The notes below the pieces were generated by a model. The model made no database searches, was not told where the DNA came from, and worked only from the letters and a program-made list of their open reading frames with translations. This document shows positions 36,837 through 45,777 of a stretch of DNA of 64,000 bases, one piece after another; the stretch's first letter is position 1; every line of letters begins with the position of its first letter. The stretch comes from Azospirillum formosense (GTDB lineage: Bacteria; Pseudomonadota; Alphaproteobacteria; Azospirillales; Azospirillaceae), in assembly GCF_040500525.1 (NCBI RefSeq), contig NZ_CP159402.1, positions 1,363,501-1,427,500 on the forward strand. Direction: 5' to 3'. The position numbers and the translations under genes were made by a program.

Positions 36837-37039
36837 GGCGTCTCCTTGGTCGTTGGCGGCGGTCTATCGGTTGCCGTCGGTCGGTTGCAGTCGGTCGGCA
36901 GCCAGAGGTCATGGGCGGGCCAGCATAGCGGGGCCTGCGCAAAGGTGGAACCGCCTCCCTCCGACGGGTATCGCTAACGTCCCGTTAACCCTGAAGGCGG
37001 CAGAACGAACGGGACGCGCCCACCGGAATTGAGAGAGCC

Positions 37040-37453
37040 ATGTCGTTCCAACTGCCCTCCGGCCCCGTTCCCCGCAGCCTGATCCCCAACGCCGGCCGCG
37101 TGGATTCGCAGCGCCTGCTGTCGGTCGTCGCCATTCCCTTCGCCGCGGCCATCGCCATGGCGACCGCCGTGGCGGCGATGGGCGGCGTGACCGACCCCAT
37201 CGCCGAGGCCGGCGGGCCCATGTACTTCGTCCTGAACTTCGTGAAGTTCTGCTATCTGGCGGTGTCGATGGCCCATCTGTCCGGCGCCCTGGCGGAGCGC
37301 GCCAACGGTGGCCTGCCCGCCGGCCTGTGGCTGGACGAGATGGACCGCGATGAGCCGGAGCCCCGCGAGTCCTTCTGGCACGCCTTCCCGAACCACCTCG
37401 ACGGGGCGGCCATCGCCGGCTGCGTCACGATGCTGTGCTTCCTGCTGACCTGA
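37040..37453 (+). CDS. Hypothetical inner-membrane protein
   Basis: 137 aa. Hydrophobic stretches at about residues 27-49 (LLSVVAIPFAAAIAMATAVAAM), 59-80 and 120-137 suggest two or three membrane helices. Between them is an acidic segment LWLDEMDRDEPEPRESFWH. No family recognised. GAGAGAGCC precedes the ATG. Its 3' end overlaps the convergent ICMT gene by 29 bp. Confidence 0.7.
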   Translation: MSFQLPSGPVPRSLIPNAGRVDSQRLLSVVAIPFAAAIAMATAVAAMGGVTDPIAEAGGPMYFVLNFVKFCYLAVSMAHLSGALAERANGGLPAGLWLDEMDRDEPEPRESFWHAFPNHLDGAAIAGCVTMLCFLLT

Positions 37454-37964
37454 GCGTGCGCCGTCCGGACAGCGCGCCATCCTCGACACGGATGCGGTGC
37501 AGGGTCAGCGGCACATTCAGCAGAGTGGCCAGCACCGCGATCCACCACGCCCCGAAAACCAGGGGCAGAACCGCCAGTTCCCCCGCCACGACCAGATAAT
37601 TGGGGTGGCGGACCCAGCGGAACGGCCCGCGCCGCACCAGCGGCGCGCCGGGCAGGGTGATGATGCGGGTGGTCCAGAACCGCCCCAGCGTGGCGATCAC
37701 CCAGACCCGCCCCGCCTGCAGCAGGACGAACAAAGCGAGCAGCCAGCCGTTGATCGGCGCGTCCGCCGGCACGACGGCGAACAGCAGGGCCAGCCAGCCG
37801 GCGTGCAGCCCGACGAACAGCGGGTAATGGGCGGCCCCGACCTCCTGCGCGCCCTCGGCCAGCAAGCGGCGCGTGTTGCGCTGGGCGACGGCGAGTTCGC
37901 CCAGACGCTGGGCCGCGACCAGCAGCAGGATGATGTGGGGCCAGCCCAACGGCAGCGTCTCCAT
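37425..37964 (-). CDS. Isoprenylcysteine carboxyl methyltransferase (ICMT)-family protein
   Basis: 179 aa with four to five membrane helices. The family core GRFWTTRIITLPGAPLVRRGPFRWVRHPNYLVVAGEL carries the SAM-binding RHPNY motif. It lies 11 bp after a type III polyketide synthase on the same strand. In Streptomyces and Bacillus such pairs (SrsA/SrsB, BpsA/BpsB) make and O-methylate alkylresorcinols or alkylpyrones; the same role is inferred here. Confidence 0.88.
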   Translation of the reverse strand: METLPLGWPHIILLLVAAQRLGELAVAQRNTRRLLAEGAQEVGAAHYPLFVGLHAGWLALLFAVVPADAPINGWLLALFVLLQAGRVWVIATLGRFWTTRIITLPGAPLVRRGPFRWVRHPNYLVVAGELAVLPLVFGAWWIAVLATLLNVPLTLHRIRVEDGALSGRRTLRSAGSTAS

Positions 37965-37975
37965 TCCAAACGCTC

Positions 37976-39037
37976 CTAGAGGTCGATCTGGGCCAGCGCG
38001 GCGGTAAAGCCGGGGCCGAGCGCGCTCATCAGATGGGGGCCGCGGGCGCCGGACGCGATTCGCCGCTCCAGAACGAACATCACGCTGGCCGCCGACATGT
38101 TGCCGCAGCGGCGCAGCACCGCCCAGGCGTCGTCCAGCCCGGCGGACACCGGGGCGCAGACCTCCTCCAGCGCGTGCAGGACCTTGGCGCCGCCGGGGTG
38201 GACGATCAGCCCGGCGAGGTCGCCGCGGGCCATCCGCCGCCGCTCGAGGAAGCCGTCCAACACCGGCTCCAGCCGATCGCGAATCAGCGCCGGGATGCTC
38301 TGGCTGAAAATCACACCAAGCCCGTCATCCTCGACCCGCCAGCCCATCACGTCCTGCGTGCCGGGCCAGGTGTGCTCCGCCCCGTCCACGAGGCGCGGCC
38401 CCTCCCCCTCCGCATCGGCCTCCCCATCGGCGCGCAGCACGGCCGCGGCGGCGCCGTCTGCGAACAGGGCGCTGGCGACGACGTTGGTCGGCGTCGCCTC
38501 CGCCGAGCGGAAGGCCAGCGTGCAAAGCTCCACCACCAGGAACAGAACCGTCCGCCCCGCCATCGCCTGGGCGATCTGCCCGGCGCGGGTCAGCCCCAGC
38601 ACGCCGCCGGCGCAGCCCAGCCCGAACAGCGGCAGCCGCACCGTGTCCGGGCGGAAGCCCATGCGTTCCAGAAGCAAAGCCTCCAGGCTGGGCGTGGCGA
38701 TGCCGGTGGTCGAGGCGCAGACGATGGCGTCCACGTCCTGCGGCCCCAGACCGGCGCGGACCAGCGCCTGCCCCGCCGCCTCTTCCAGCAAGGTCAGTGC
38801 CCCCTCGCGGAAGGCGGCGGTGCGCTCCGGCCAGCCACGCGGCTCCATGTACCAGCCGACCGGCATGACGGCGTGGCGCGTTTCGATGCCGGTGTTGGCG
38901 AAGACCGGCACCAGCCGTTCGAAGTCGCGCATCCGCGGCCCGAAGACCGCCCGCGCGACGCCGAGCGCCTCGTCCTGGCTGAGGCAATGGGGCGGCAGGG
39001 CCGTGGCGAGCGAGAGGATGCGGGGGGTATGGTTCAT
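37976..39037 (-). CDS. Type III polyketide synthase
   Basis: 353 aa, thiolase fold. The catalytic triad is visible: Cys in FGLGCAGGVLG (about 139), His in IVHPGGAKV (about 277) and Asn in CGNMSAASV (about 312). Members of this branch extend fatty acyl starters with malonyl-CoA to alkylpyrones or alkylresorcinols; Azotobacter uses such lipids in cysts. The exact product cannot be read from sequence. Coupled to the ICMT gene and divergent from the DUF502 gene. Confidence 0.92.
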   Translation of the reverse strand: MNHTPRILSLATALPPHCLSQDEALGVARAVFGPRMRDFERLVPVFANTGIETRHAVMPVGWYMEPRGWPERTAAFREGALTLLEEAAGQALVRAGLGPQDVDAIVCASTTGIATPSLEALLLERMGFRPDTVRLPLFGLGCAGGVLGLTRAGQIAQAMAGRTVLFLVVELCTLAFRSAEATPTNVVASALFADGAAAAVLRADGEADAEGEGPRLVDGAEHTWPGTQDVMGWRVEDDGLGVIFSQSIPALIRDRLEPVLDGFLERRRMARGDLAGLIVHPGGAKVLHALEEVCAPVSAGLDDAWAVLRRCGNMSAASVMFVLERRIASGARGPHLMSALGPGFTAALAQIDL

Positions 39038-39203
39038 CAGCAGCGATGTGATGCGCGCGGGGGTGGCGGACCAGCCCCCCGGAGGGAGTTCCTTCGCTTG
39101 CTCCCCCGCGACTCTTTCCCGCCGTCCGATGCGTCGTTGTGGATTGAGCCGGAGCCATGTCCTGTATCACTATAGCGGGCGTCGGTTTTTCGGGGGTGGG
39201 ACG

Positions 39204-39929
39204 GTGGATCGGAACGAGCAGAACGGCCAGAGCGCGGCGGACGAGAGCACGTCCCACCGGCCCGCCGGCATCGGGCTGACGGGGCGGCTGCGCGCCTATT
39301 TCCTGGCGGGCGTTCTGGTGACGGCGCCGATCGCGGTCACGGTCTATCTCGGCTGGTGGCTGCTAGCCTTCATCGACGGGCATGTGCGCCCGCTGATCCC
39401 CTCCGCCTACAACCCCGAAAACTACCTGCCCTTCTCCATTCCCGGCATCGGGGTTCTGACCCTGATCATCGTGCTGACCCTGATCGGCGCCTTCGCCGCC
39501 GGCTATGTCGGGCGGCTGGTGGTGCGCATCGGCGAGGGGGTGGTGGAGCGCATGCCGGTCGTCCGCTCCGTCTACGGGGCGGTGAAGCAGATCGTCGAGA
39601 CGGTTCTCGCCAAGAAGTCCAAGGCCTTCCGCGAGGTGGTCCTGGTGGAGTTCCCGCGCCACGGCATGTGGTCGCTGGGCTTCATCACCGGCGGCGCCCA
39701 CCCGGAGATTCAGAAGATCTCCGAGGAGGAGATGGTGCACGTCTTCATCCCCTGCGCCCCGCCGACCGCCGGCTATCTGGCGATCCTGCCGCGGCGCGAG
39801 GTGACCGTTCTGGACATGACGGTGGAGGACGGGCTGAAGCTGGTGATGTCCGGCGGCATCGTCACCCCGCCTGACCGCAAGCCCCCGCCGCAGCTTCACA
39901 AGCTGGATCGGGAGCGCAAAAGTGCCTGA
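39204..39929 (+). CDS. DUF502 membrane protein
   Basis: 241 aa. Two membrane helices (about 31-58 and 82-107), then a cytoplasmic or periplasmic domain with the family motifs ERMPVVRSVYGAVKQIVET, EFPRHGMWSLGFITG and VFIPCAPPTAGYLAILPR. DUF502 proteins are widespread in alphaproteobacteria, role unknown. GTG start at 39204. Often placed next to recG-type genes in relatives; here recG is 2 kb further on. Confidence 0.9.
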   Translation: MDRNEQNGQSAADESTSHRPAGIGLTGRLRAYFLAGVLVTAPIAVTVYLGWWLLAFIDGHVRPLIPSAYNPENYLPFSIPGIGVLTLIIVLTLIGAFAAGYVGRLVVRIGEGVVERMPVVRSVYGAVKQIVETVLAKKSKAFREVVLVEFPRHGMWSLGFITGGAHPEIQKISEEEMVHVFIPCAPPTAGYLAILPRREVTVLDMTVEDGLKLVMSGGIVTPPDRKPPPQLHKLDRERKSA

Positions 39930-39953
39930 CGGTCACCAGCGCCCTCAACCCGC

Positions 39954-40949
39954 TCAGTAGCTCACACGGATGCCTTCACGGTATTGCTGAGCGGATTTCG
40001 CGTCCTCGAAGGCACCAACGCCGCCCTTCTGCATCGCTTCCCACGCCGCCATGACCTCTTCGCGCAATTGAACCCGCTGGCCCATCACCGGAGCGTCCGT
40101 CCTGGCTTGCGATGCAGGAAGGGAGATCGAGGGAAACAACGAATCGTCCGACGTGAATTCACGGTCCTGCGCAACCGTATGGGTGGATGGCTGCCCCGTT
40201 CGCTCTGCAATCAGAGAAGCCGCATCACGCTCTCCGAGGGAGCGAAGGGCCTTGTCGATGGACGACAGGTCAACCCCGGCATCTTTCAACTTATAAGCCG
40301 CATCGGCTTCCTTGCGTGTGTACGCCATCCGCGAATCGGCGGGCTGCGTGATGCTGAAACCTTGGAAGGGATCCAGAATCATACGCTGGTTACCGGATTG
40401 AGCAAGCAACAGCGCCGGGTTGGTGCCCTGCGCCATCAGTGAGGTCGATATCTCCCCATACTGCTCCGACGCTCCCTGACCACGCTGATCCAGCAGCGAC
40501 AGCTTTCCCATAAGCTCCTCTCGCTTCGCGCTGGTCGCGCTGAGAGCTTTTCTGAAATCATCCGACGTGGCGTCGTCGCTGGAGAAAAGCCCCGCATTAT
40601 CATTGTGAGCCATGCGAAACGTCGCCGAGTACGCCGTGAGACGGGACTCTTTGAGCCGCTGTTTGAGCGCATTATGGACGTCTTCGCCGGTCAGCTTGCC
40701 GCTGTCGACCAACGACGACAACTGCGTCCGTGTTTCAGCAGACAGCGCATTGAACGCGGTCAAAGACTCATCACGCAGGGAAGAGGCCAGAGGGCTCAAC
40801 GACACACTGTCCGCAATCCCTCCGGTGGTCCCACCGATCGCCCGCCCTGCTCCGCCTCCTGACGCCGACGAAGCGGACGGAGACGGAACGGAAGACGATG
40901 TGCGTTGGATTGATCCGCCCAGTTGTGAGGAGACATCGGAAATGCTCAT
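39954..40949 (-). CDS. Ser-rich hypothetical protein, possible secreted or effector-like protein
   Basis: 331 aa. The first 50 residues are Ser/Gly-rich and unstructured (SIQRTSSSVPSPSASSASGG), followed by DSVSLSPLASSL, a motif type seen near the start of flagellar-exported proteins such as FlgM. The rest is helical, rich in Ser, Asp and Gln (FSSDDATSDDFRKALSATSAKREE). There is no Sec signal and no membrane helix. Codon choice is less GC-biased than its neighbours. No family recognised; export by a type III route is only a guess from the N-terminus. First gene of the AT-rich patch. Confidence 0.7.
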   Translation of the reverse strand: MSISDVSSQLGGSIQRTSSSVPSPSASSASGGGAGRAIGGTTGGIADSVSLSPLASSLRDESLTAFNALSAETRTQLSSLVDSGKLTGEDVHNALKQRLKESRLTAYSATFRMAHNDNAGLFSSDDATSDDFRKALSATSAKREELMGKLSLLDQRGQGASEQYGEISTSLMAQGTNPALLLAQSGNQRMILDPFQGFSITQPADSRMAYTRKEADAAYKLKDAGVDLSSIDKALRSLGERDAASLIAERTGQPSTHTVAQDREFTSDDSLFPSISLPASQARTDAPVMGQRVQLREEVMAAWEAMQKGGVGAFEDAKSAQQYREGIRVSY

Positions 40950-41088
40950 CGCCGGATTCCTCGCCAGTTAGGAAAAGTGGCATTGCGCAAATTATAAACA
41001 AAAAGGATCATGAAGACACCAGTCACACACAAAACCATGTACATACTCATTAATAAATTCAGGCCACATCTTGCAAAAAGCAAACATC

Positions 41089-41151
41089 GATCAACGCCCA
41101 GCCGACCATAAGCTTTGAATTTCTCACGCGACCTGCGTATGAGCGTTGATC
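41089..41151. repeat. Spaced inverted repeat in the AT-rich patch
   Basis: GATCAACGC (41089-41097) and GCGTTGATC (41143-41151) form a perfect 9-bp inverted repeat separated by 45 bp. It lies between the Ser-rich gene start and the RTX fragment stop. Could be the arm of a small vanished element or a structured RNA. Confidence 0.4.
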
Positions 41152-41190
41152 ATTGTTATTGATATTCAATTACTCTCTTCCAAAAATCAC

Positions 41191-41505
41191 TCAGGAGAAC
41201 AGGCTGTTCCATGACGAGTGCGCGAGAGCGCCCCAGCCGCCGACGAGCGATCCGTTGACTGCGGCTCCCTCAATGGTCCCGTAAACACGATCCCGTCCCC
41301 AGCCGCCATCAGCGTAATCGTTTCCATCATCGGGGTAGATCCAGTCATCTCCGCCGCAGCCGTATATTTCGTCGTTTCCTTGAAGTCCAACAATACTATC
41401 ATCCCCGGCGGTTCCAGGCAGACAATCCGCGCCCGCCGTTCCAATAATCACAAACTTGACGAACTCCCTATTCAATTTATGATTCCATTGATTAGGATTC
41501 ATCAT
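41191..41505 (-). CDS. Orphan RTX-type calcium-binding repeat protein or fragment
   Basis: 104 aa from the first ATG at 41505; no ribosome site is visible. The centre has about four RTX nonapeptide-like repeats (GTAGADCLPG, GTAGDDSIVG, LQGNDEIYG, CGGDDWIYP, DGGWGRDRVYG). Normal RTX proteins are much longer secreted toxins, proteases or adhesins with type I secretion signals. Here there is no upstream domain in frame and only a short tail (ALAHSSWNSLFS). It may be a small Ca-binding exoprotein or the remnant of a larger gene. AT-rich surroundings suggest transfer or decay. Confidence 0.55.
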   Translation of the reverse strand: MMNPNQWNHKLNREFVKFVIIGTAGADCLPGTAGDDSIVGLQGNDEIYGCGGDDWIYPDDGNDYADGGWGRDRVYGTIEGAAVNGSLVGGWGALAHSSWNSLFS

Positions 41506-41853
41506 TAGCCGACATAAAGACAATTTCCAAGAGAAAAAACATCAATGTGTGCCAATAATTAGTTATCTAATCATTAGAAGCAGATGCAAATTATTTGAAT
41601 ATTTGCGTATGCATCGCATTTCGTTGAAGAAGTGTAGACGAGCATTTCTACTGCCGACTTGGCAGTGGTGATGCATTGAGAGAGAGGCACTCTTTGGGGA
41701 CTCGGCGACGGGCAGGCTCACGCGAAAAAGCGCGCACACGTCAGGCTTGAGAAGCTTGCCGGAAAACAGACTCGAGGCGCCGATCAAGATTTTGATCGCA
41801 CCAAGCAAAATCAATGGTTTGCGCCCATTAAAACGGGGTCTTGATCTGCGCTC
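41506..41853. other. AT-rich intergenic stretch between the RTX fragment and recG
   Basis: About 350 bp with much lower GC than the flanks. An 83-codon minus-strand ORF (41563-41814) has no ribosome site and no family-like features, so I do not call it. Probably eroded accessory DNA. Confidence 0.45.
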
Positions 41854-43935
41854 CTACCCCGACCGCAGCGTCTTTGCCGCAGCGTCCCGCTCGAACAGAT
41901 ACAACAGAGTCCGCAGCACCTGCCCCCGCTCCCCGGCCAAGTCCGGATCACGATCCACGATCAGCTTCGCGTCGTCACGGGCGGCGGCCAGCAGGTCGCC
42001 GTGCACCGCCAGATCGGCCATGCGGAACTCCGGCAGCCCCGACTGACGGGTGCCCAGCACCTCGCCCGCGCCGCGCAGCCGCAAATCCTCCTCGGCGATG
42101 ACGAAGCCGTCCTCGGTGTCGCGCATCGTCTTCAGGCGGGCGCGCGCCGTCTCGGTCAGTTGCGGGTCGAACATCAGCAGGCAGGAGGACGGCTTCTCGC
42201 CACGCCCCACCCGGCCACGGAGCTGGTGAAGCTGGGCGAGGCCGAAGCGCTCGGCGTGCTCGATCACCATGACGGTGGCCTCGGGCACGTTCACGCCGAC
42301 CTCGATGACCGTGGTGGCGACCAGCACGTCCAGGTTTCCGGCCTGGAAGGCGGCCATCACAGCGTCCTTGTCCGGCCCGCGCATCTTGCCGTGGACCAGT
42401 CCCACCCGGTCGCCGAAGGTGGCGCGCAGGAAGGCGTGGCGCTCGGTCGCGGCGGCGAGGTCGGTCTGTTCCGATTCGTCCACCAGCGGGCAGACCCAAT
42501 AGACCCGCGCGCCCTCCTGCACCTTGCGGTGGATCCCGTGCACCACCTCCTCCAGCCGGTCGAGCGCGATGGTCACGGTCTGGATCGGCTTGCGCCCCGC
42601 CGGCTTCTCGGTCAGGCGCGACACGTCCATGTCGCCGTAGGCGGTCAGGGTCAGCGTGCGCGGGATCGGCGTCGCCGTCATCACCAGCACGTCCACCGCC
42701 CGCCCCTTGGCGGAAAGCTGGAGCCGCTGGTGGACGCCGAAGCGGTGCTGCTCGTCGATCACCGCCAGCGCCAGATCCTTGAAGGCGACGTCCTCCTGGA
42801 ACAGCGCGTGGGTGCCGACCAGCAGCGGCAGCTCGCCCGAGGCCAGCCGGTCCAGCACCGCCTGCCGCGCCTTGCCCTTGTCGCGCCCGGTCAGCAAAGC
42901 GAGGTCCACCCCCGCCGCCTTGCACAGCGGGGCGAGGCTTTCGGCGTGCTGGCGGGCCAGGATCTCGGTCGGCGCCATCAGGGCGGCCTGATGGCCGGCC
43001 TCCACCGCGTTCAGCATCGCCATCAGCGCGACCACCGTCTTGCCGCTGCCGACGTCGCCCTGGAGCAGGCGCAGCATCCGCCGCTCCGCCGCCATGTCCT
43101 CGTAGATTTCCTCCAGCGACGTGGCCTGGGACTTGGTCAGGGAAAAGGGCAGCGCCTCGGCCACCTTGGCGCGCAGCCGCCCGTCGCCCTGGATGACACG
43201 GCCGGACAGGCGGCGCTGCTGCATGCGGACCAGCGTCAAAGCGAGCTGGTTCGACAGCAGCTCGTCATAGGCCAGCCTGCGGCGGATCGGGTTGGTCGGG
43301 GCGAGGTCGGCCTCGTCCTCCGGAGTGTGGGCGCGGCGGATCGATTCGTGCCAGGTCGGCCAGCCGTTGCGGGAGCGCCACGCCGCGTCCTGCCACTCCG
43401 GCAGTTCCGGCACGTCGCTCAGCATGGCCCGCACGGCCTTGCGCAGCGTCTTGGCCGGAAGCCCGGCGGTCATCGGATAGACCGGCTCCACCGCCTCGAT
43501 CTCGTCCTTCGATTCCAGCGGGACCACGGCGTCGGGGTGGGTGATCTGCGGCGTGTCGTGGAACCACTCGACCTTGCCGGACACCACCACCGTCTTGCCG
43601 ACCGGCATCTGCCGCTCCAGCCAGTCGCCCTTCACATGGAAATAGATCAGCTCCAGCACGCCCGTCTCGTCGGTGCAGCGGACCTTGTAGGGATGGCGGG
43701 AATTGTGCGGGGCGGCGTGCGAATCGACGCGCACCGTCATGGTGGCGATCCGCCCGTTCGGCGCCTCGGCGATCTTCGGGGCGTAGCGGCGGTCGATGAC
43801 GCCGCAAGGCAGGTGCCACAGCAGGTCCACGACCTGCGGACCGGCCAGCTTTTCGACGAGCTTGCCCAGCCGGGGGCCAAGGCCGGGGAGAGCCGTCACC
43901 GGACGGAACAGGGGGAAGAGAACGACGGGACGCAC
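41854..43935 (-). CDS. recG: ATP-dependent DNA helicase RecG
   Basis: Branch-migration helicase for replication fork rescue and recombination. 693 aa. An N-terminal wedge/OB domain (VRVDSHAAPHNSRHPYKVRC) is followed by helicase domains with Walker A GDVGSGKT (about 295), DEQH box VIDEQHRFG (about 393), MTATPIPRTL, and VATTVIEVGVNVPEA with QLRGRVGRG. GTG at 43935 chosen since it opens on the conserved PLFRPVTALPGLG. The stop abuts the AT-rich patch. Confidence 0.95.
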   Translation of the reverse strand: MRPVVLFPLFRPVTALPGLGPRLGKLVEKLAGPQVVDLLWHLPCGVIDRRYAPKIAEAPNGRIATMTVRVDSHAAPHNSRHPYKVRCTDETGVLELIYFHVKGDWLERQMPVGKTVVVSGKVEWFHDTPQITHPDAVVPLESKDEIEAVEPVYPMTAGLPAKTLRKAVRAMLSDVPELPEWQDAAWRSRNGWPTWHESIRRAHTPEDEADLAPTNPIRRRLAYDELLSNQLALTLVRMQQRRLSGRVIQGDGRLRAKVAEALPFSLTKSQATSLEEIYEDMAAERRMLRLLQGDVGSGKTVVALMAMLNAVEAGHQAALMAPTEILARQHAESLAPLCKAAGVDLALLTGRDKGKARQAVLDRLASGELPLLVGTHALFQEDVAFKDLALAVIDEQHRFGVHQRLQLSAKGRAVDVLVMTATPIPRTLTLTAYGDMDVSRLTEKPAGRKPIQTVTIALDRLEEVVHGIHRKVQEGARVYWVCPLVDESEQTDLAAATERHAFLRATFGDRVGLVHGKMRGPDKDAVMAAFQAGNLDVLVATTVIEVGVNVPEATVMVIEHAERFGLAQLHQLRGRVGRGEKPSSCLLMFDPQLTETARARLKTMRDTEDGFVIAEEDLRLRGAGEVLGTRQSGLPEFRMADLAVHGDLLAAARDDAKLIVDRDPDLAGERGQVLRTLLYLFERDAAAKTLRSG

Positions 43936-44316
43936 GGGGATGGGGTCTCGGCAGGGGGAGCTACGGGGCCTGTGGCACCCATTCAAGCCCGCCGAGGGGG
44001 CTCCGCGTCAAGCGCGGCGGTTTCCGATGGGGACGGTGGGGAGAAAAGAAGACGGCGGTGTGCAGGGGTTTGGGGGGAAGCCTGGGCGGGGGACGCCGAT
44101 CCAAGGCAAAAACCCGATGCACACCGCCGCAAGAAACGATCCGAGGGTATGCGGGAACATTCCGGATCGTGTGTGGCCGGCGGCGGGAACCGCCGGTGGA
44201 TGACTCGCCAGTAATCAAACGTCGTCAATGACTGCAGTTGTAGCGCCGCCCGCCTGACCCCAGCGTTGCGGGATCATGAAATCGGTTTCATGAATCATCG
44301 CCCACGGCCTCACCCC
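43936..44316. other. 381-bp intergenic region between cobQ and recG, with a long inverted repeat
   Basis: No credible gene. A large inverted repeat lies at 44054-44128 (separate entry). A short direct-palindromic stretch ATGAAATCGGTTTCAT (44277-44292) lies near the cobQ stop and could be a small operator or hairpin. Confidence 0.5.
44054..44128. repeat. Two-part inverted repeat in the cobQ-recG gap
   Basis: GGCGGTGTGCA (44054-44064) pairs perfectly with TGCACACCGCC (44118-44128). After a 2-nt internal loop, GGGTTT (44066-44071) pairs with AAACCC (44110-44115). The total stem is 17 bp with a loop of about 38 nt. On the minus strand it is followed by GTCTTCTTTTC, so it may terminate the cob transcript before recG. 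Confidence 0.6.
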
Positions 44317-45774
44317 TCACCGCGCCGCGGCCAGCAGGGCGTCGATGTCCACATGTTCCTCCAACCGGGCGGCGATGCGGTCGAGCGCCTGTTCGACCGT
44401 CGCCGCGTAGGACTGGCCGGACGCCTCGGCTCCCAGCCCCGTCAGCAGGGCGGCGCGGAAGCCGTCCGCCCCGAACAGGCCATGCAGGTAGCAGCCCATC
44501 ACCCGCCCGTCGGCGGACACCGCGCCGTCCGTCCGTCCGCCGGTCAGGGTCAGCATCGGGCGGGCGCGGTCCGGCCCCTCCGTGCGGCCCATGTGCATCT
44601 CGTAGCCGGAGACCGCGGCACCGGTGACGGTTTCCACGCCGGTCGCCTCCTCCAGCACCTTTGGCCCCTTCAGGACGGTGTCCACCTCCAGCAGGCCCAG
44701 CCCCTCGGCCTCGCCCGGCGGCCCTTCGATGCCGTCCGGGTCGGTGATGCGCCGGCCGAGCATCTGGTAGCCGCCGCAAATGCCCAGCACCCGCCCGCCG
44801 CGCCGTCGGTGCGCCGCGAGATCGACGTCCCAGCCCTGGGCGCGCAGCACCGCAAGATCGGCGATGGTCGCCTTGCTGCCCGGCAGGATCACCAGATCGG
44901 CGTCGCCCGGAAGGGGCTGGCCGCGCGGCACCATCGACAGGGCCACGTCCGGCTCCTGGGCCAGCGGGTCGAAATCGTCGAAGTTGGCGATGCGCGACAG
45001 CATCGGCACGGCGACGCGCAACCGCCCACCCGAGCGGGTCCTCCAGGTGTCCAGCGCCACCGCGTCCTCCGCCGGCAGCAGGGCGGCATCGGCCAGCCAG
45101 GGCACGACGCCGAAGCTCGGCCAGCCCGTGCGCTCGGCGATCACCGAGAGGCCGCCGTCGAACAGCCGGACGTCGCCGCGGAACTTGTTGATGAGGAAGC
45201 CGGCGACCAGCGCCCGCTCCTCCGGCGGAATCAGGGCGTGGGTGCCGACGAGGCTGGCGATCACCCCGCCGCGATCGATGTCGCCGACCAGCACCACCGG
45301 CACGCCGGCCGCCGTGGCGAAACCCATGTTGGCGATGTCGCCGGCTCTGAGATTGACCTCGGCCGGGCTGCCCGCCCCCTCGACCACCACCACGTCGGCC
45401 TCGGCCTTCAGCCGCTCGAAGCTGTCGAGCACGGTGGGGAGGAGCTGCCCCTTGCGCGACTGGTAGTCGCCGGCCCGCGCCGTACCCGCCACGACGCCGC
45501 GCACCACCACCTGGGACCCGACGTCCGACTGCGGCTTCAGCAGCACCGGGTTCATGTGGACGGACGGCGCCACCCCGCAGGCCCGCGCCTGCAGCGCCTG
45601 GGCGCGCCCGATCTCGCCGCCGTCGGCGGTGACCGCGGCGTTGTTGGACATGTTCTGCGGCTTGAAGGGCCGCACGGTCAGGCCGCGGCGGACCAGCGCC
45701 CGGCACAGCCCGGCCACCAGAAGCGACTTGCCGACGTCGGAGCCGGTGCCCTGGAGCATGATCGCGCGCGGCAT
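44317..45774 (-). CDS. cobQ: Adenosylcobyric acid synthase (cobyric acid a,c-diamide amidase)
   Basis: ATP- and glutamine-dependent amidation of four side-chain carboxyls of adenosylcobyrinic acid a,c-diamide in cobalamin synthesis. 485 aa. N-terminal P-loop GTGSDVGKS, then [11 protein letters not shown] and [11 protein letters not shown]. The C-terminal triad glutaminase-like domain has [11 protein letters not shown] with the catalytic Cys and YLHGLFG with the His. It follows cobO by 3 bp. Confidence 0.95.
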   Translation of the reverse strand: MPRAIMLQGTGSDVGKSLLVAGLCRALVRRGLTVRPFKPQNMSNNAAVTADGGEIGRAQALQARACGVAPSVHMNPVLLKPQSDVGSQVVVRGVVAGTARAGDYQSRKGQLLPTVLDSFERLKAEADVVVVEGAGSPAEVNLRAGDIANMGFATAAGVPVVLVGDIDRGGVIASLVGTHALIPPEERALVAGFLINKFRGDVRLFDGGLSVIAERTGWPSFGVVPWLADAALLPAEDAVALDTWRTRSGGRLRVAVPMLSRIANFDDFDPLAQEPDVALSMVPRGQPLPGDADLVILPGSKATIADLAVLRAQGWDVDLAAHRRRGGRVLGICGGYQMLGRRITDPDGIEGPPGEAEGLGLLEVDTVLKGPKVLEEATGVETVTGAAVSGYEMHMGRTEGPDRARPMLTLTGGRTDGAVSADGRVMGCYLHGLFGADGFRAALLTGLGAEASGQSYAATVEQALDRIAARLEEHVDIDALLAAAR

Positions 45775-45777
45775 GGC

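Noticed and set aside
41563..41814. 83-codon minus-strand ORF in the AT-rich patch
   Set aside because: No ribosome site, no family-like pattern; left as non-coding.
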